Of a stretch of 64,000 nt of DNA, positions 27,411 to 36,026 are shown in pieces. The first letter of the stretch is position 1. Each line of letters opens with the position of its first letter. The notes beneath the pieces are model-generated. The model ran no database searches and was not told the DNA's origin. It was given only the letters and a program-made list of their open reading frames with translations. The stretch comes from Bacillus sp. FSL K6-3431. GTDB taxonomy: Bacteria > Bacillota > Bacilli > Bacillales > Bacillaceae_C. The DNA is taken from positions 2,728,001-2,792,000 of the forward strand of contig NZ_JBBOCT010000001.1 of NCBI RefSeq assembly GCF_038002605.1, written 5' to 3'. A program made the translations under genes and the position numbers.

Positions 27411-27780
27411 AGCTGCTCAGCTGATTTACTGGCTACTCACGAGATTTACTGGCTACTCACGGGATTTGCTGGCCACTCACCGGATTTGCTGGCCACTCAC
27501 CGGATTTACTGGGCACTCACCGGATTTACTGGCTACTCACAGGATTTGCTGGCCACTCACGAGATTTACTGGCCGCTCACCAGATTTGCTGGCTACTCAC
27601 CGGATTTGCTGGCTACTCACCGGATTTGCTGGCTACTCACCGGATTTGCTGGCTACTCACCGGATTTGCTGGCTACTCACGAGATTTGCTGGCTACTCAC
27701 GGGATTTGCTGGCCACTCACCGGATTTGCTGGCTACTCACGGGATTTATTGGCCACTCACTTGATTTACTGACCGCTCAG
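27411..27780. repeat. 20-bp tandem repeat array, 18 full units
   Basis: From 27421 to 27780 the sequence is 18 head-to-tail units of exactly 20 bases, consensus CGGATTTGCTGGCTACTCAC, preceded by a half unit (27411-27420). The four units at 27601-27680 are identical and the outer units differ at several positions, most at GGCTA/GGCCA/GGCCG and at the first two bases. It lies between the sensor kinase and the solute-binding gene. There is no spacer, so it is not CRISPR. Both plus-strand ORFs over it are open only because the unit has no stop in any phase. Confidence 0.95.
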
Positions 27781-27810
27781 TTTATAAGATCTGCATCAGT
27801 TAAAAAAAGA

Positions 27811-27853
27811 GAAAAACCCTCTTAGATTGCAGGATTTCTCTCTATATTAGGGT
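27811..27853 (-). terminator. Weak terminator after the solute-binding protein gene
   Basis: ACCCT (27816-27820) pairs with AGGGT (27849-27853) across a long loop, and the minus strand continues with TTTTTCTCTTTTTTT. The stem is short; the T-run is strong. Confidence 0.4.
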
Positions 27854-27854
27854 C

Positions 27855-29504
27855 TTATTCTTCCATTGCTTTATCAATTTTAGCTTTATTTTCTTCAAAT
27901 CGTTTTTGTTGGTATTCGCGGACTTTTTCTTGTCCGAGCTTTTCTCGTTTCTCGATGAATTCCTCGTGTATTTCATCGAATTCCTTATCTGATTTAGCTA
28001 ATATGAGTTTTGGTAATGTTTTACCCCATTCTTGCGCAATTTTACTATTGGCGACGCCTTCTGATGACGTACCTTGCGGGTTAATATCGTCAAAGACGGC
28101 AAAACTTTGTGTTTTTCCTTTTGTCCATTCTTCTAATTGTTTCATCGGCTCTTCTGTAGGCGGCTGCCATTGTAGCTGCATATCTGTATCCATCAGCATC
28201 CAGAATGTATGCGAAGCACCATATTTTTGGTCAAATGCTGTTCTATCACTATTTAGTAATTCAAATACTTCTGGTTTCCATTGATCTTTTCCATCAATAT
28301 TTTCATATGTGATCCCTTCTGGTCCAAGATACATATCCTTTTGTCCTTCTTCACTAATCAAATAGCTCATGAAGCGAATCGCTCTCTCTGGGTCTTTCAC
28401 GTCTTTTGAAATTAATGTGATCGTCCAACCCGATAGTCCATCACCAGAAAGAGTTGGCGTATCCAAGTTCTCATTAGTTGGCCCATCGACAGCCACATAA
28501 ATGGAATCTGGATCATTTTGGTATAGCGCCAACTGCTGTGCAGCCATGTCACTACGTTGATAAAGCATTGCGAAGTATCGACCTTGCGCAACTTTTTCTT
28601 CCATTTGTGGACGCTTATCAATAAAGACATCTTTAGCAAGTAGTCCATCTTCATTTGCTTGTCTAAATACTTTTAGCCATTTTAAATACTCTGGATCAGT
28701 AGACCGGTCATATAATTTCCCGTCCTTCTCCATTGGAATCGCTAAAAAGTTTTGTAAATAGCCTTCTAGTGAGTAGTTGCCTGTATCACCAAATTCATGC
28801 AATCCAAGTGGAATGAGTGGAACACCATTCACATCAGGGAATTTTTCTTGTGCTGCTTCTAATGCGCTTAAGAAACCTTCTGGTGTGCGCATATCTGGAC
28901 TGCCTATTGCTTCATACATATCTTTTCTTACTAAAAATGTTTGGTTCGATGGCTTTTGATCTTTATATTTATCAAAATTAGCTGGAGATGACGATGCGTT
29001 TGGATAACCATACACATTGCCATTTTCTTGTCTGTACCATTCGAGTTTCCCTTGATCTGACACTTTGAAAAAGTATGGATCATATTTGTCAGCAAGCTCA
29101 TTTAAAGGTAGAACAAGTTCCCCTTCAATCATTTGTTTCACCGCGTCTTCTCCCCAACCTAATGTGACGAAGTCAGGCAGTTTTCCCGAGGCAATCATCG
29201 TATTCATTTTTTCCGCTTCATTGCCTGCTGGAGCAATTAGATTAAGTGTTACTCCTGTTTTTTCTGTAATATATTTGGATGTTTCATCATTTCCCCACTT
29301 ACTTGCAAACCATGAAAAATTTAGATACCAATCAAAGGTAATCGGCGAAGTATCCTCTTTCCATCCTGGATCATCTGCCGTTAATTCTGTTTGCGGCTTT
29401 TCATTAGAAGATGCTTTTTCTTTTTCGCCTTTCGATGAACAAGCTACCATCAATACTGCAATGATGGAGATGACAAACATGAGATATAAGCTTTTTCTGT
29501 TCAT
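27855..29504 (-). CDS. LplA-like extracellular sugar-binding lipoprotein
   Basis: 549 residues. The signal peptide ends in the lipobox MVAC (C22), followed by SSKGEKEK. The mature chain is a type 2 extracellular solute-binding protein of the LplA/YtcQ group (ITFDWYLNFSWFASKWGND, MNTMIASGKLPDFVTLGWGED, DGLSGWTITLISKDVKDPERAIRF). It captures an oligosaccharide outside the membrane and hands it to the two permeases encoded upstream. No ATPase gene is in the block, as is usual for this type, which uses a shared MsmX-like ATPase. Confidence 0.92.
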   Translation of the reverse strand: MNRKSLYLMFVISIIAVLMVACSSKGEKEKASSNEKPQTELTADDPGWKEDTSPITFDWYLNFSWFASKWGNDETSKYITEKTGVTLNLIAPAGNEAEKMNTMIASGKLPDFVTLGWGEDAVKQMIEGELVLPLNELADKYDPYFFKVSDQGKLEWYRQENGNVYGYPNASSSPANFDKYKDQKPSNQTFLVRKDMYEAIGSPDMRTPEGFLSALEAAQEKFPDVNGVPLIPLGLHEFGDTGNYSLEGYLQNFLAIPMEKDGKLYDRSTDPEYLKWLKVFRQANEDGLLAKDVFIDKRPQMEEKVAQGRYFAMLYQRSDMAAQQLALYQNDPDSIYVAVDGPTNENLDTPTLSGDGLSGWTITLISKDVKDPERAIRFMSYLISEEGQKDMYLGPEGITYENIDGKDQWKPEVFELLNSDRTAFDQKYGASHTFWMLMDTDMQLQWQPPTEEPMKQLEEWTKGKTQSFAVFDDINPQGTSSEGVANSKIAQEWGKTLPKLILAKSDKEFDEIHEEFIEKREKLGQEKVREYQQKRFEENKAKIDKAMEE

Positions 29505-29533
29505 TTTTCTAACCCCTCTCTTTTTTGTATTTA

Positions 29534-30433
29534 TTAACCTTTCACAGATCCAATTAACATTCCTTTAACAAAATACTTTTGTAAGAATGGATAGACGAGA
29601 ACAATCGGTAATGTTGTAACAACCATGGTAGCTAATTTAATCGATTGCGATGTGACCGATTTATTCATTACTCCGCCAGGTGCATTGACCATCATCTGAT
29701 TTGAACTTGATTCCGCGACCACTTTATATAAATAGGTTTGGATCGGCTGCAAATCTGGGTCATTGACAAAAATGATTCCGGCGAAATAATCATTCCATTG
29801 ATATACCCCTTGGAAAAGCGCGATCGTTGCAATAACTGGCATCGATAATGGGATAACTACTTTTAAAAATATTTTTATATCACTAGCACCATCGATTTTT
29901 GCTGCCTCTTCTAGGGAAGTCGGTATCTCTCTAAAGAAGGAAACAAAAATAATTAAGTGAAAGAAATTAAACAAAGCTGGCACGATGTATACGAGAAAGT
30001 TATCTAATAGGCCGATATCCCTTAGTAATAGGAAATAAGGAATCAATCCCCCGCTGAAGAACATCGTAACAATCCCTACGAACATGTAGATATTTCTTCC
30101 GCGCAATTCTTTACGCGACAATGCATATGCAACCATTGCTGTGAAAAAAACATGTGTAATCGTCCCGATTATCGTTTTGGCAATTGTCACTCCAAAGGAA
30201 GTTAGTATCCCTTGATTAGCAAAAACAGCTTTATAATTATCTAGCGTAAAATGTCTTGGCCACCAATAGATGCCCCCTTTCATCGCATCCATGCCTTCGC
30301 TCAAGGAATTTACGACGACATACCAAATGGGATATAGTGTGAGAAAACAGATTACCAACATAATGAATACATTCATATTATCAAAGATATATTCACTAGT
30401 AGTTCGTCTGTTACGTTTTAATAAATTGAACAT
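29534..30433 (-). CDS. Carbohydrate ABC transporter permease, LplC/YtcP-like
   Basis: 299 residues with six predicted membrane helices. The cytoplasmic EAA loop is SLEEAAKIDGASDIKIFLKVVIPLS (written EEAAKIDGASD for the core). LYPIWYVVVNSLSEG near the N-terminus and the C-terminal PFLQKYFVKGMLIGSVKG are typical of the LplC/YtcP branch. It pairs with the LplB-like permease whose gene lies 11 bases upstream, forming the importer channel. Confidence 0.92.
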   Translation of the reverse strand: MFNLLKRNRRTTSEYIFDNMNVFIMLVICFLTLYPIWYVVVNSLSEGMDAMKGGIYWWPRHFTLDNYKAVFANQGILTSFGVTIAKTIIGTITHVFFTAMVAYALSRKELRGRNIYMFVGIVTMFFSGGLIPYFLLLRDIGLLDNFLVYIVPALFNFFHLIIFVSFFREIPTSLEEAAKIDGASDIKIFLKVVIPLSMPVIATIALFQGVYQWNDYFAGIIFVNDPDLQPIQTYLYKVVAESSSNQMMVNAPGGVMNKSVTSQSIKLATMVVTTLPIVLVYPFLQKYFVKGMLIGSVKG

Positions 30434-30444
30434 TCATGTACCTC

Positions 30445-31422
30445 CTAAAACAAGGATGTGCCATCGAGTTTTTTCGTTATTTTATTAGCTGATAATAATA
30501 GAATGAAAGCAATAATTGACTTTAATAATCCAACCGCTGTAGCATACGAATATCGTGCATTTTGAATACCTACTTGATACACATATATATCGATCACACT
30601 ACTAGCGCTTTCATTTAAAGCATTTTTCAGAACTAAAATTTGATCGAAGTTCGTATTTAAAATACCACTAACTGCTAAAATAAATAAGATCGTAATCGTC
30701 GGTCTAATTGCTGGTAGTGTTACGTGCCACATCCGTTGGAACTTATTCGCTCCATCAATGGTTGCTGCTTCATATAATTCGGTTGATACACCTGCTATTG
30801 CTGCTAAATAAATAATCGCAGACCATCCAAGCTCTTTCCAAATGTCCGAGATGATGATAATACTCCAAAAGTATTCCGGTTCTGCTAAAAAATTTAGCCG
30901 TTCGCTTGATAGCCCTAAGCCAATCAAAATATCGTTCATGATCCCTACATCTGCTAACCAGGTCGTCAAAATACCGCCTAATACAACCCAAGATAAGAAA
31001 TGCGGTAAATACGTAATTGTCTGTACAGCCTTTTTAAATTTCAATGACGTTAACTCATTCATCAATAATGCAAAAATAATCGGTAAAGGAAAGCCAATGA
31101 TCAATTTAATCAAGCTTATCCCTAACGTATTCTTAATTACGATCCAAAAATTATCATCTTGAATAAATTCTTTGAAATGCATCAGCCCAACCCATGGCGC
31201 TTCCGCAATCGTCCTAATCACGCTATATTCCTTAAATGCAATAATCAACCCGTACATCGGAATATAATTAAACACCAGCATCCACGCGACACCTAAAATG
31301 GCCATAACCTGCAGTTGCCTTTGCGAGATGATATCCTTCATCGCTTTTCTCATCTTCACTTTCTTACTATCGATCATAATAGGCCGTTTCACATCTTTAA
31401 CCTTTTCCACTTGCTCCTCCAT
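30445..31422 (-). CDS. Carbohydrate ABC transporter permease, LplB-like
   Basis: 325 residues with a cytoplasmic N-terminal tail and six membrane helices. The EAA loop core is ELYEAATIDGANKFQRMW, and FNYIPMYGLIIAFKEY is characteristic of the LplB/YtcP family. It is the first gene of the importer block. A cre-like sequence lies 70 bases upstream, so carbon catabolite control is possible. The likely substrate is an oligosaccharide such as a pectin or hemicellulose fragment, by analogy only. Confidence 0.92.
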   Translation of the reverse strand: MEEQVEKVKDVKRPIMIDSKKVKMRKAMKDIISQRQLQVMAILGVAWMLVFNYIPMYGLIIAFKEYSVIRTIAEAPWVGLMHFKEFIQDDNFWIVIKNTLGISLIKLIIGFPLPIIFALLMNELTSLKFKKAVQTITYLPHFLSWVVLGGILTTWLADVGIMNDILIGLGLSSERLNFLAEPEYFWSIIIISDIWKELGWSAIIYLAAIAGVSTELYEAATIDGANKFQRMWHVTLPAIRPTITILFILAVSGILNTNFDQILVLKNALNESASSVIDIYVYQVGIQNARYSYATAVGLLKSIIAFILLLSANKITKKLDGTSLF

Positions 31423-31491
31423 CCAGTTACCACCTCACCCCTCATAACTGACATCTTCTTCCTCTTTATCGTAATAAATTCTAACTGCTGA

Positions 31492-31505
31492 TGTAAGCAC
31501 TTAAA
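31492..31505. promoter_or_regulatory. Weak cre-like (CcpA) site
   Basis: TGTAAGCACTTAAA differs at two positions from the palindromic form TGTAAGCGCTTACA and lies upstream of the importer block. It may be chance. Confidence 0.25.
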
Positions 31506-31530
31506 TTTTAGTTAAGGGTGCAGAATTTTA

Positions 31531-31560
31531 GGTGGGGTCTGACCCCCACCACGTTAATTT
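31531..31560 (+). repeat. REP-like sequence, left flank of RAYT
   Basis: GGGGTCTGACCCCC (31534-31547) followed by ACCACGTTAAT. The same sequence occurs in inverted orientation at 32278-32253, on the other side of the transposase. Confidence 0.75.
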
Positions 31561-32102
31561 GATAAAGTATCTATGCCTTCGATAAAGGCACGGTAATTTT
31601 CTATTGCTGGCTCGGGAAAGTAGGATAATGTGCGAGATTTGGAGGTGTGGGGATTTACACTAGAAGAAATATACTCGTTGTAACTGCTCCAATTATACTT
31701 TGCTGGATTAGCTACTATTTTCGCTTCTACAGGGTTTAGATGGATGTATTTATTTACTTTGAGGAAATAGTCTACAGATAATATCAATTGAGCACCATAT
31801 CGTCCCTGAAATAAGTGACCATCGTAGGAGTAACGTTGATTGAAATAAATTGCGTAGCGAGAATTGAGCATTTTCATCATGTGTTGTGGACGGTAATCGA
31901 TGGTTTCGAGCTGGAGATGGATATGGTTTGTCATGAGGCAGTATGAATGGAGTATACAAGGGAAGACAGAGCGCGCTTCTTCAAACATGGAAAGATAAGT
32001 TAATCTGTCCTCCTCGTCGTAAAAGAGTGCTGATCGGCGATTACCTCGTTTCGTTATATGATACATTGCACCTGGAAACCACACTCGCGGTTTTCGAGAC
32101 AT
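31554..32102 (-). CDS. REP-associated tyrosine transposase (RAYT, Y1/HUH family)
   Basis: 182 residues from ATG 32102 (MSRKPRVWFPGAMYHITKRG), chosen for AGAGGTG six bases upstream. The HUH metal site is in CLMTNHIHLQLET, and GHLFQGRYGAQLI followed by DYFLKVNKYIHLNPVEAK is the Y1_Tnp/RAYT signature. RAYTs are single-copy domesticated relatives of IS200/IS605 transposases thought to spread REP palindromes. The gene is flanked by inverted REP-like sequences (31534-31558 and 32253-32278) and a further hairpin (32183-32230), exactly as expected. Length is normal. Confidence 0.9.
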   Translation of the reverse strand: MSRKPRVWFPGAMYHITKRGNRRSALFYDEEDRLTYLSMFEEARSVFPCILHSYCLMTNHIHLQLETIDYRPQHMMKMLNSRYAIYFNQRYSYDGHLFQGRYGAQLILSVDYFLKVNKYIHLNPVEAKIVANPAKYNWSSYNEYISSSVNPHTSKSRTLSYFPEPAIENYRAFIEGIDTLSN

Positions 32103-32182
32103 TAATAACACCTCTTTTTGCTATATTTTTTACACATATATACCATTCGACACTTAGCGACTATTTCCTCTTTATATAAAAA

Positions 32183-32230
32183 TGTCTGACCTCCGTTACG
32201 TAAAGGCTTTAACATAACGGAGATCAGACA
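32183..32230. repeat. REP-type hairpin next to RAYT
   Basis: TGTCTGACCTCCGTTA (32183-32198) pairs with TAACGGAGATCAGACA (32215-32230), 15 of 16 pairs. It shares GTCTGAC and CTCCGTTA with the other REP-like copies. Confidence 0.65.
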
Positions 32231-32252
32231 CATCTTTATAATATTTTATTAC

Positions 32253-32278
32253 ATTAACGCAGCGGGGGTCAGACCCCG
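32253..32278 (-). repeat. REP-like sequence, right flank of RAYT
   Basis: On the minus strand GGGGTCTGACCCCC then GCTGCGTTAAT, the inverted partner of 31534-31558. It begins three bases past the stop of the solute-binding gene. Confidence 0.75.
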
Positions 32279-32280
32279 AT

Positions 32281-33612
32281 CTACTCTCTCGCCTTCATCT
32301 CCGTCACAATCGTAGTATACTCTTCTTCCATCTGCCTAAGATATGTGACGACATCTAAATCAGAGGTGAGGAATTCTCTTGCTTTTTCTGTGATAAAGTT
32401 ATCGCCATGGAAGGTTACCTGTGGTCCGTATTTGGAATAAGGCGGCAATTCTCCCATCTGGTCGACGAATGGCGCCTGGACGTTATACGTGGCTCCGTCC
32501 TCTATGTCCATATTACCAAATAAGGCGAAGACTTCCTCACTGTCATACGTTGGCGCACTTCCAGCGGCGGAGAGGACTTTTTGGCCTTCTTCTGTCGCTA
32601 AGTGCGAGATGACAGCCCAGGCGGCTTCTTTGTTTTCACTGTGTTTCGTGATGTTAAATGGCATCGCTGGTGTCGTTGGCGCGATACCAGGCAGATCGTC
32701 CCATACGGGCACGGTGGTCATATCGAAATTCAACCCTTCGACTGGAGCGAGTAGCGGCAGCCACGGGGCTGTGCTAATCCACATCGCAATGTTTTGCCCG
32801 TTTCCGCCGAAGCCATCTGGGCTAACCTCGTCCACATCCATCAGTCCAGGGATGTTGCGGAGCTCGTCAAGCCAGTCGAACACGAGCTTTGTGTTCGGAT
32901 CCTGCGCGAATAGAACGTCGCCTGTTTCAGGATCGGTGCCAGGGATAGCGAGCTGGGTATATGGAATCGCATATGATGGTTCGAGTGCTAGCCCTTTGTA
33001 TTGGACGCCATCGACTTCGCGCGTCAGCCGTTTTGTCAGCTCTAGCGCTTCCTCCCAGGTCATTCCTTCGGCCGGGTAGGGTTCACCGAGCCGGTCGAAA
33101 ATGTCTTTGTTGTAGTACATGACCAACAGCGTTGATTCAACCGGTAATCCGTATAGGTTCCCCTCGCCAAGAGGATCCATGGCGCGCAAGTTGTCGATGA
33201 TGCCCTCTCGGAATACACCGAGGTCAAAGCCGCTTTGCTCAATCATATCGTCAATTGGCATGAGCAAGTCGAGATCCTCGATATACTCCAGCGTCGGGAT
33301 GGTTGGAATAATATCTGGCACTTCGCCACGGGCGAATTGTTCCTGTAAAAACTGGGGATCATTCGGTGATCCGGAGACAAGCTCAAGCGTGATATTTGGA
33401 TACACTTCGGCTAGTTGCTCCTTATAGCGGCGGCTGAACTCCTCTTCGCCGACATTGATAAGCATCGTGACTGTGGCAGGCTCGCCATCGTATCCCCATG
33501 ATGTTTCTGCTTCATTCTCGTTGTCCCCTGTTGTTGGCTCTTCCTTATTGCATGCGGCTATTAATAATATGGAGAAAATAATAAAAATAAATAGGTAGTA
33601 ATTTCTCTTCAT
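32281..33612 (-). CDS. Orphan sugar-binding lipoprotein (ABC transporter type 1)
   Basis: 443 residues from ATG 33612 (MKRNYYLFIF), with GGGGAGG seven bases upstream. The lipobox IAAC is followed by NKEEPTTG. The mature protein is a family 1 extracellular solute-binding protein (VTMLINVGEEEFSRRYKEQL, GLPVESTLLVMYYNKDIFDR, WEEALELTKRLT, SENKEAAWAVISHLA). No permease or ATPase gene is adjacent. The gene is visibly richer in G+C than the surrounding DNA and lies beside the RAYT/REP block, so recent transfer is plausible. It may serve a transporter elsewhere or act as a sensor. Confidence 0.88.
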   Translation of the reverse strand: MKRNYYLFIFIIFSILLIAACNKEEPTTGDNENEAETSWGYDGEPATVTMLINVGEEEFSRRYKEQLAEVYPNITLELVSGSPNDPQFLQEQFARGEVPDIIPTIPTLEYIEDLDLLMPIDDMIEQSGFDLGVFREGIIDNLRAMDPLGEGNLYGLPVESTLLVMYYNKDIFDRLGEPYPAEGMTWEEALELTKRLTREVDGVQYKGLALEPSYAIPYTQLAIPGTDPETGDVLFAQDPNTKLVFDWLDELRNIPGLMDVDEVSPDGFGGNGQNIAMWISTAPWLPLLAPVEGLNFDMTTVPVWDDLPGIAPTTPAMPFNITKHSENKEAAWAVISHLATEEGQKVLSAAGSAPTYDSEEVFALFGNMDIEDGATYNVQAPFVDQMGELPPYSKYGPQVTFHGDNFITEKAREFLTSDLDVVTYLRQMEEEYTTIVTEMKARE

Positions 33613-33992
33613 TACTAATCCTCCCCTCTTTTTCTTCGTCACGCACTCTCCAGCCTCAGCTTCTTTTTGCTCCCCCTCTTCTTCTCTGTCTCTATCTAGT
33701 GTATTTTCAATATAAGGGATGCTATATGAATTTTGTGTGAACTTTTCTAATTATCGGTCAAATCAATAGAAAAGGAGTTGTCTATTTAGCATAGTCATAT
33801 GGGTTCATAAACAAAAGAGATGTGTCAAAACTAATTTCTAGTTAACACATCTCCTTGTTAATTTGAGGATCTTGGAATAAAGATCGCCATGGGAGCCATT
33901 TCAGGAAAAATGTCTCTGTCATAAATCTCTTGATATTATTAGTTATTACCTCATTGCTGTCTTCAGATGTAATAACGGATTGTATTTAATAC
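33613..33992. other. Intergenic region with one terminator
   Basis: About 380 bases between the orphan lipoprotein gene and the second phosphatase gene. It holds the hairpin at 33818-33852 and presumably the lipoprotein promoter; no ORF was recognised. Confidence 0.5.
33818..33852 (-). terminator. Terminator of the second phosphatase gene
   Basis: AGATGTGT (33818-33825) pairs with ACACATCT (33845-33852); on the minus strand CTCTTTTGTTTATG follows. Confidence 0.65.
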
Positions 33993-34757
33993 TTAAAATA
34001 GTCCCAGTATTTTTTTCCTTATTCTTTGCGGTGCTTCTCTGTATATGTCTTTTCCCTCCAGTATATGTTCTGCATTACCCATAAAATAGTTTAAGTAATC
34101 TGTACCATATTTCTTTTTCACTAGTTCATATGCTTCCTGCATTCTAAAGCTACCTTTGTTCTTATCATGTGCATCTGAAGCTATGAAATGGGTAAGGTTT
34201 GACTCGATTAAATGAGCCGTAAATCTTTGTATCTTTTTACCGGAATAACCTGCGAAGCTTGCCGCAGCTATTTGTGTAGCTGCGCCATTCTTTACAAGTC
34301 GGTACAGCTTATCAGGTTGTTCTATTATTTCCAAATTCCGCTCCGGCTGAGCGATCACTGGTGTTAAGCCTTTCATCTGAATATCAAAGCAAAGCTGATA
34401 AATATTACTTGGAATATGACTTGACGGTAATTCAATCAATAAATAAGTTGATATATCCGCAAGTGTCAAAATCTCACCAGCCCCATAGTCTTCCAGAATC
34501 TCATCATAAATTTGGGTCACCTGACCTGGCAAAATCTCAATATGTACGTTTTCTACCTGCAAATATTCTTTCAGCTCTGCCGTCTTATCTATAATATTGA
34601 CCTTCGGGTTATTGTATTTTTCATTTTTGTGATGGGGCGTCGCAATAATTGTCCGAATCCCTTCTTTTTCCGCCTGTTTTGCCATCAATAGACTTTCAGT
34701 GAAGCTACTCGCCCCATCATCCATTCCGGGTAATATATGACATTGAATATCAATCAT
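33993..34757 (-). CDS. CpsB/YwqE-like tyrosine-protein phosphatase, second copy
   Basis: 254 residues. It carries the same PHP blocks as the operon copy (MIDIQCHILPGMDDGAS, TIIATPHHKNE, LPGQVTQIYDE, PVIAQPERN, FIASDAHDKNK). Two changes touch likely metal ligands: the first HCH motif is QCH, and VIVHPERN has become VIAQPERN. It may therefore be weakened or altered in activity. It stands alone, with no kinase or activator gene, next to IS debris. A paralogue by duplication or transfer of the gene at 20535. Confidence 0.85.
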   Translation of the reverse strand: MIDIQCHILPGMDDGASSFTESLLMAKQAEKEGIRTIIATPHHKNEKYNNPKVNIIDKTAELKEYLQVENVHIEILPGQVTQIYDEILEDYGAGEILTLADISTYLLIELPSSHIPSNIYQLCFDIQMKGLTPVIAQPERNLEIIEQPDKLYRLVKNGAATQIAAASFAGYSGKKIQRFTAHLIESNLTHFIASDAHDKNKGSFRMQEAYELVKKKYGTDYLNYFMGNAEHILEGKDIYREAPQRIRKKILGLF

Positions 34758-35079
34758 TAACTTCCCCTCCCATCATTCTCTACTATATCCTAAGACAACT
34801 CATATGATGTACCTGGCCATTATGCCTTCTGTGTTGTTTGACTTTTCCGACTACTGGAAACCGATGTATCTTCAAAAAGCCTATATGGAAAATTCAACGA
34901 AGAAGGCATCTGCAGTTTTCTCTATTAACAGGATTTACTTCATTATCCTTTTCTCTACTGGCACCTTTGCCAAGGTGTGCCAATAAGGTTTCATCACTAT
35001 AGTTATTGGGCTCTGACATATTATATGTATGTTTACGATTAACAAAGAATAACCGGCCCTTACTTGCAATGTATTAGCA

Positions 35080-35334
35080 TCACCGTTTAATTCTTCCTTC
35101 TTTCATCCAATGATATGCGGAAAATGTTTGGTTAATCGCAATAGAGCTTATAATCGCCCAATAACAATTGTATAACTTGAATGGATCTAATTTTACCTCT
35201 GCATCCTGGGCTGTCATGCCGAATTGTAAAACACGTTTTGGATGATAATCAATTGTTTCAAATTGAAGATAAATGTGGTTTTTCATTAGGTGAATTCCAA
35301 TGCTGACTGAACAAAGTGTTACAACATTAGTCAT
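35080..35334 (-). pseudogene. RAYT/Y1 transposase remnant
   Basis: The fragment HLMKNHIYLQFETIDYHPKR aligns by eye with CLMTNHIHLQLETIDYRPQH of the intact RAYT at 31554; the second histidine of the HUH site is now tyrosine. The rest is unrecognisable. A dead relative of the same element. Confidence 0.6.
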
Positions 35335-35389
35335 CGACGGCCAACATGGAGCATTTACTAGCTGATAAAACTAGTTTATAGGTACCGCA

Positions 35390-35760
35390 TGAACCCGGTT
35401 GAAAGACAGTATCCACTTCCTTACATATGGCTTTATCGAACAGGGAAAGATAGATAGACCGTCACTGGTCAGCAGACACGGGGGAAACATTCTCGCAAGT
35501 TTCTTACCTGGATGGCTATGCGAGGTATCATGTGTTGCCTCATGCCTTGGTAAGGCCATCCAATATTGCCTAAACCAGTTGGATAAATTAATAGGATTTA
35601 TAGAGATTGGTACGTTAGAAATACATAATATTAGTAGGGAACGCTCCATTAAACCATTTGATATTGGTCGCTAAAATTGGTTGTTGTCAACACGAAACGA
35701 GGTCCGAGATCAAGATTCTCTGGACAAATCATCAACTATTCTATCTCTAGCTTTCGCGTC
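35390..35760 (+). pseudogene. IS66-family transposase (TnpC) remnant
   Basis: Pieces of the IS66 transposase C-terminal half appear in changing frames: YPLPYIWLYRTGKDR, then SYLDGYARYHVLP, then LGKAIQYCLNQLDKL, GTLEIHN and RERSIKPFDIGR. The last part ends at a stop (35674) where the family continues with a lysine-asparagine tract. At least two frameshifts and one stop. Confidence 0.65.
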
Positions 35761-35893
35761 ATCGTTTTTTAGGTGGGGATTATTTGACGCTTAAACTAAA
35801 CTTAAGCACATTCTTTAAATTTGCCGTACACATCAATTCCCATTTTATTATACTCATATCACTCTACCCATGCTCGGCTCACTGTAAAAAAAC

Positions 35894-35924
35894 AAACCTG
35901 AAGGCCAATTACTCCTTCAGGTTT
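35894..35924 (-). terminator. Terminator of the teichoic acid cluster
   Basis: AAACCTGAAGG (35894-35904) pairs with CCTTCAGGTTT (35914-35924); on the minus strand GTTTTTTTAC follows. It lies about 100 bases beyond the TagE-like gene. Confidence 0.8.
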
Positions 35925-36026
35925 TTCACCTATGAAACAATTTTATATTTGTCAATTTCTTCATTATTATACTTTCAATACCCCAACTGATATTACCTTT
36001 ATCTTATGTCAAAATATAAAATTGAC

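Larger units (their letters stand above)
34758..36026. other. Gene-poor region of transposon remnants
   Basis: About 1.27 kb. Recognisable pieces are a RAYT remnant (35080-35334, minus), an IS66-type transposase remnant (35390-35760, plus) and the teichoic acid operon terminator (35894-35924). The stretch 34760-35050 contains an unrecognised 60-codon ORF and nothing else that could be assigned. Confidence 0.6.

Noticed and set aside
27411..27780. CRISPR array
   Set aside because: Units are directly adjacent without unique spacers, and no cas gene is present.
27408..27825. Two overlapping plus-strand ORFs of about 119 codons as repeat proteins
   Set aside because: The 20-bp unit has no stop codon in any phase on the plus strand, so all frames stay open by composition alone. 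No signal, ribosome site or known domain.
30842..31162. 106-codon plus-strand ORF opposite the LplB-like permease
   Set aside because: Antisense shadow of a gene with a clear EAA loop and membrane helices.
35371..35674. Two opposite ORFs of about 90 codons as real genes
   Set aside because: The plus-strand frame is an IS66 transposase remnant that changes frame; the minus-strand frame is its shadow.
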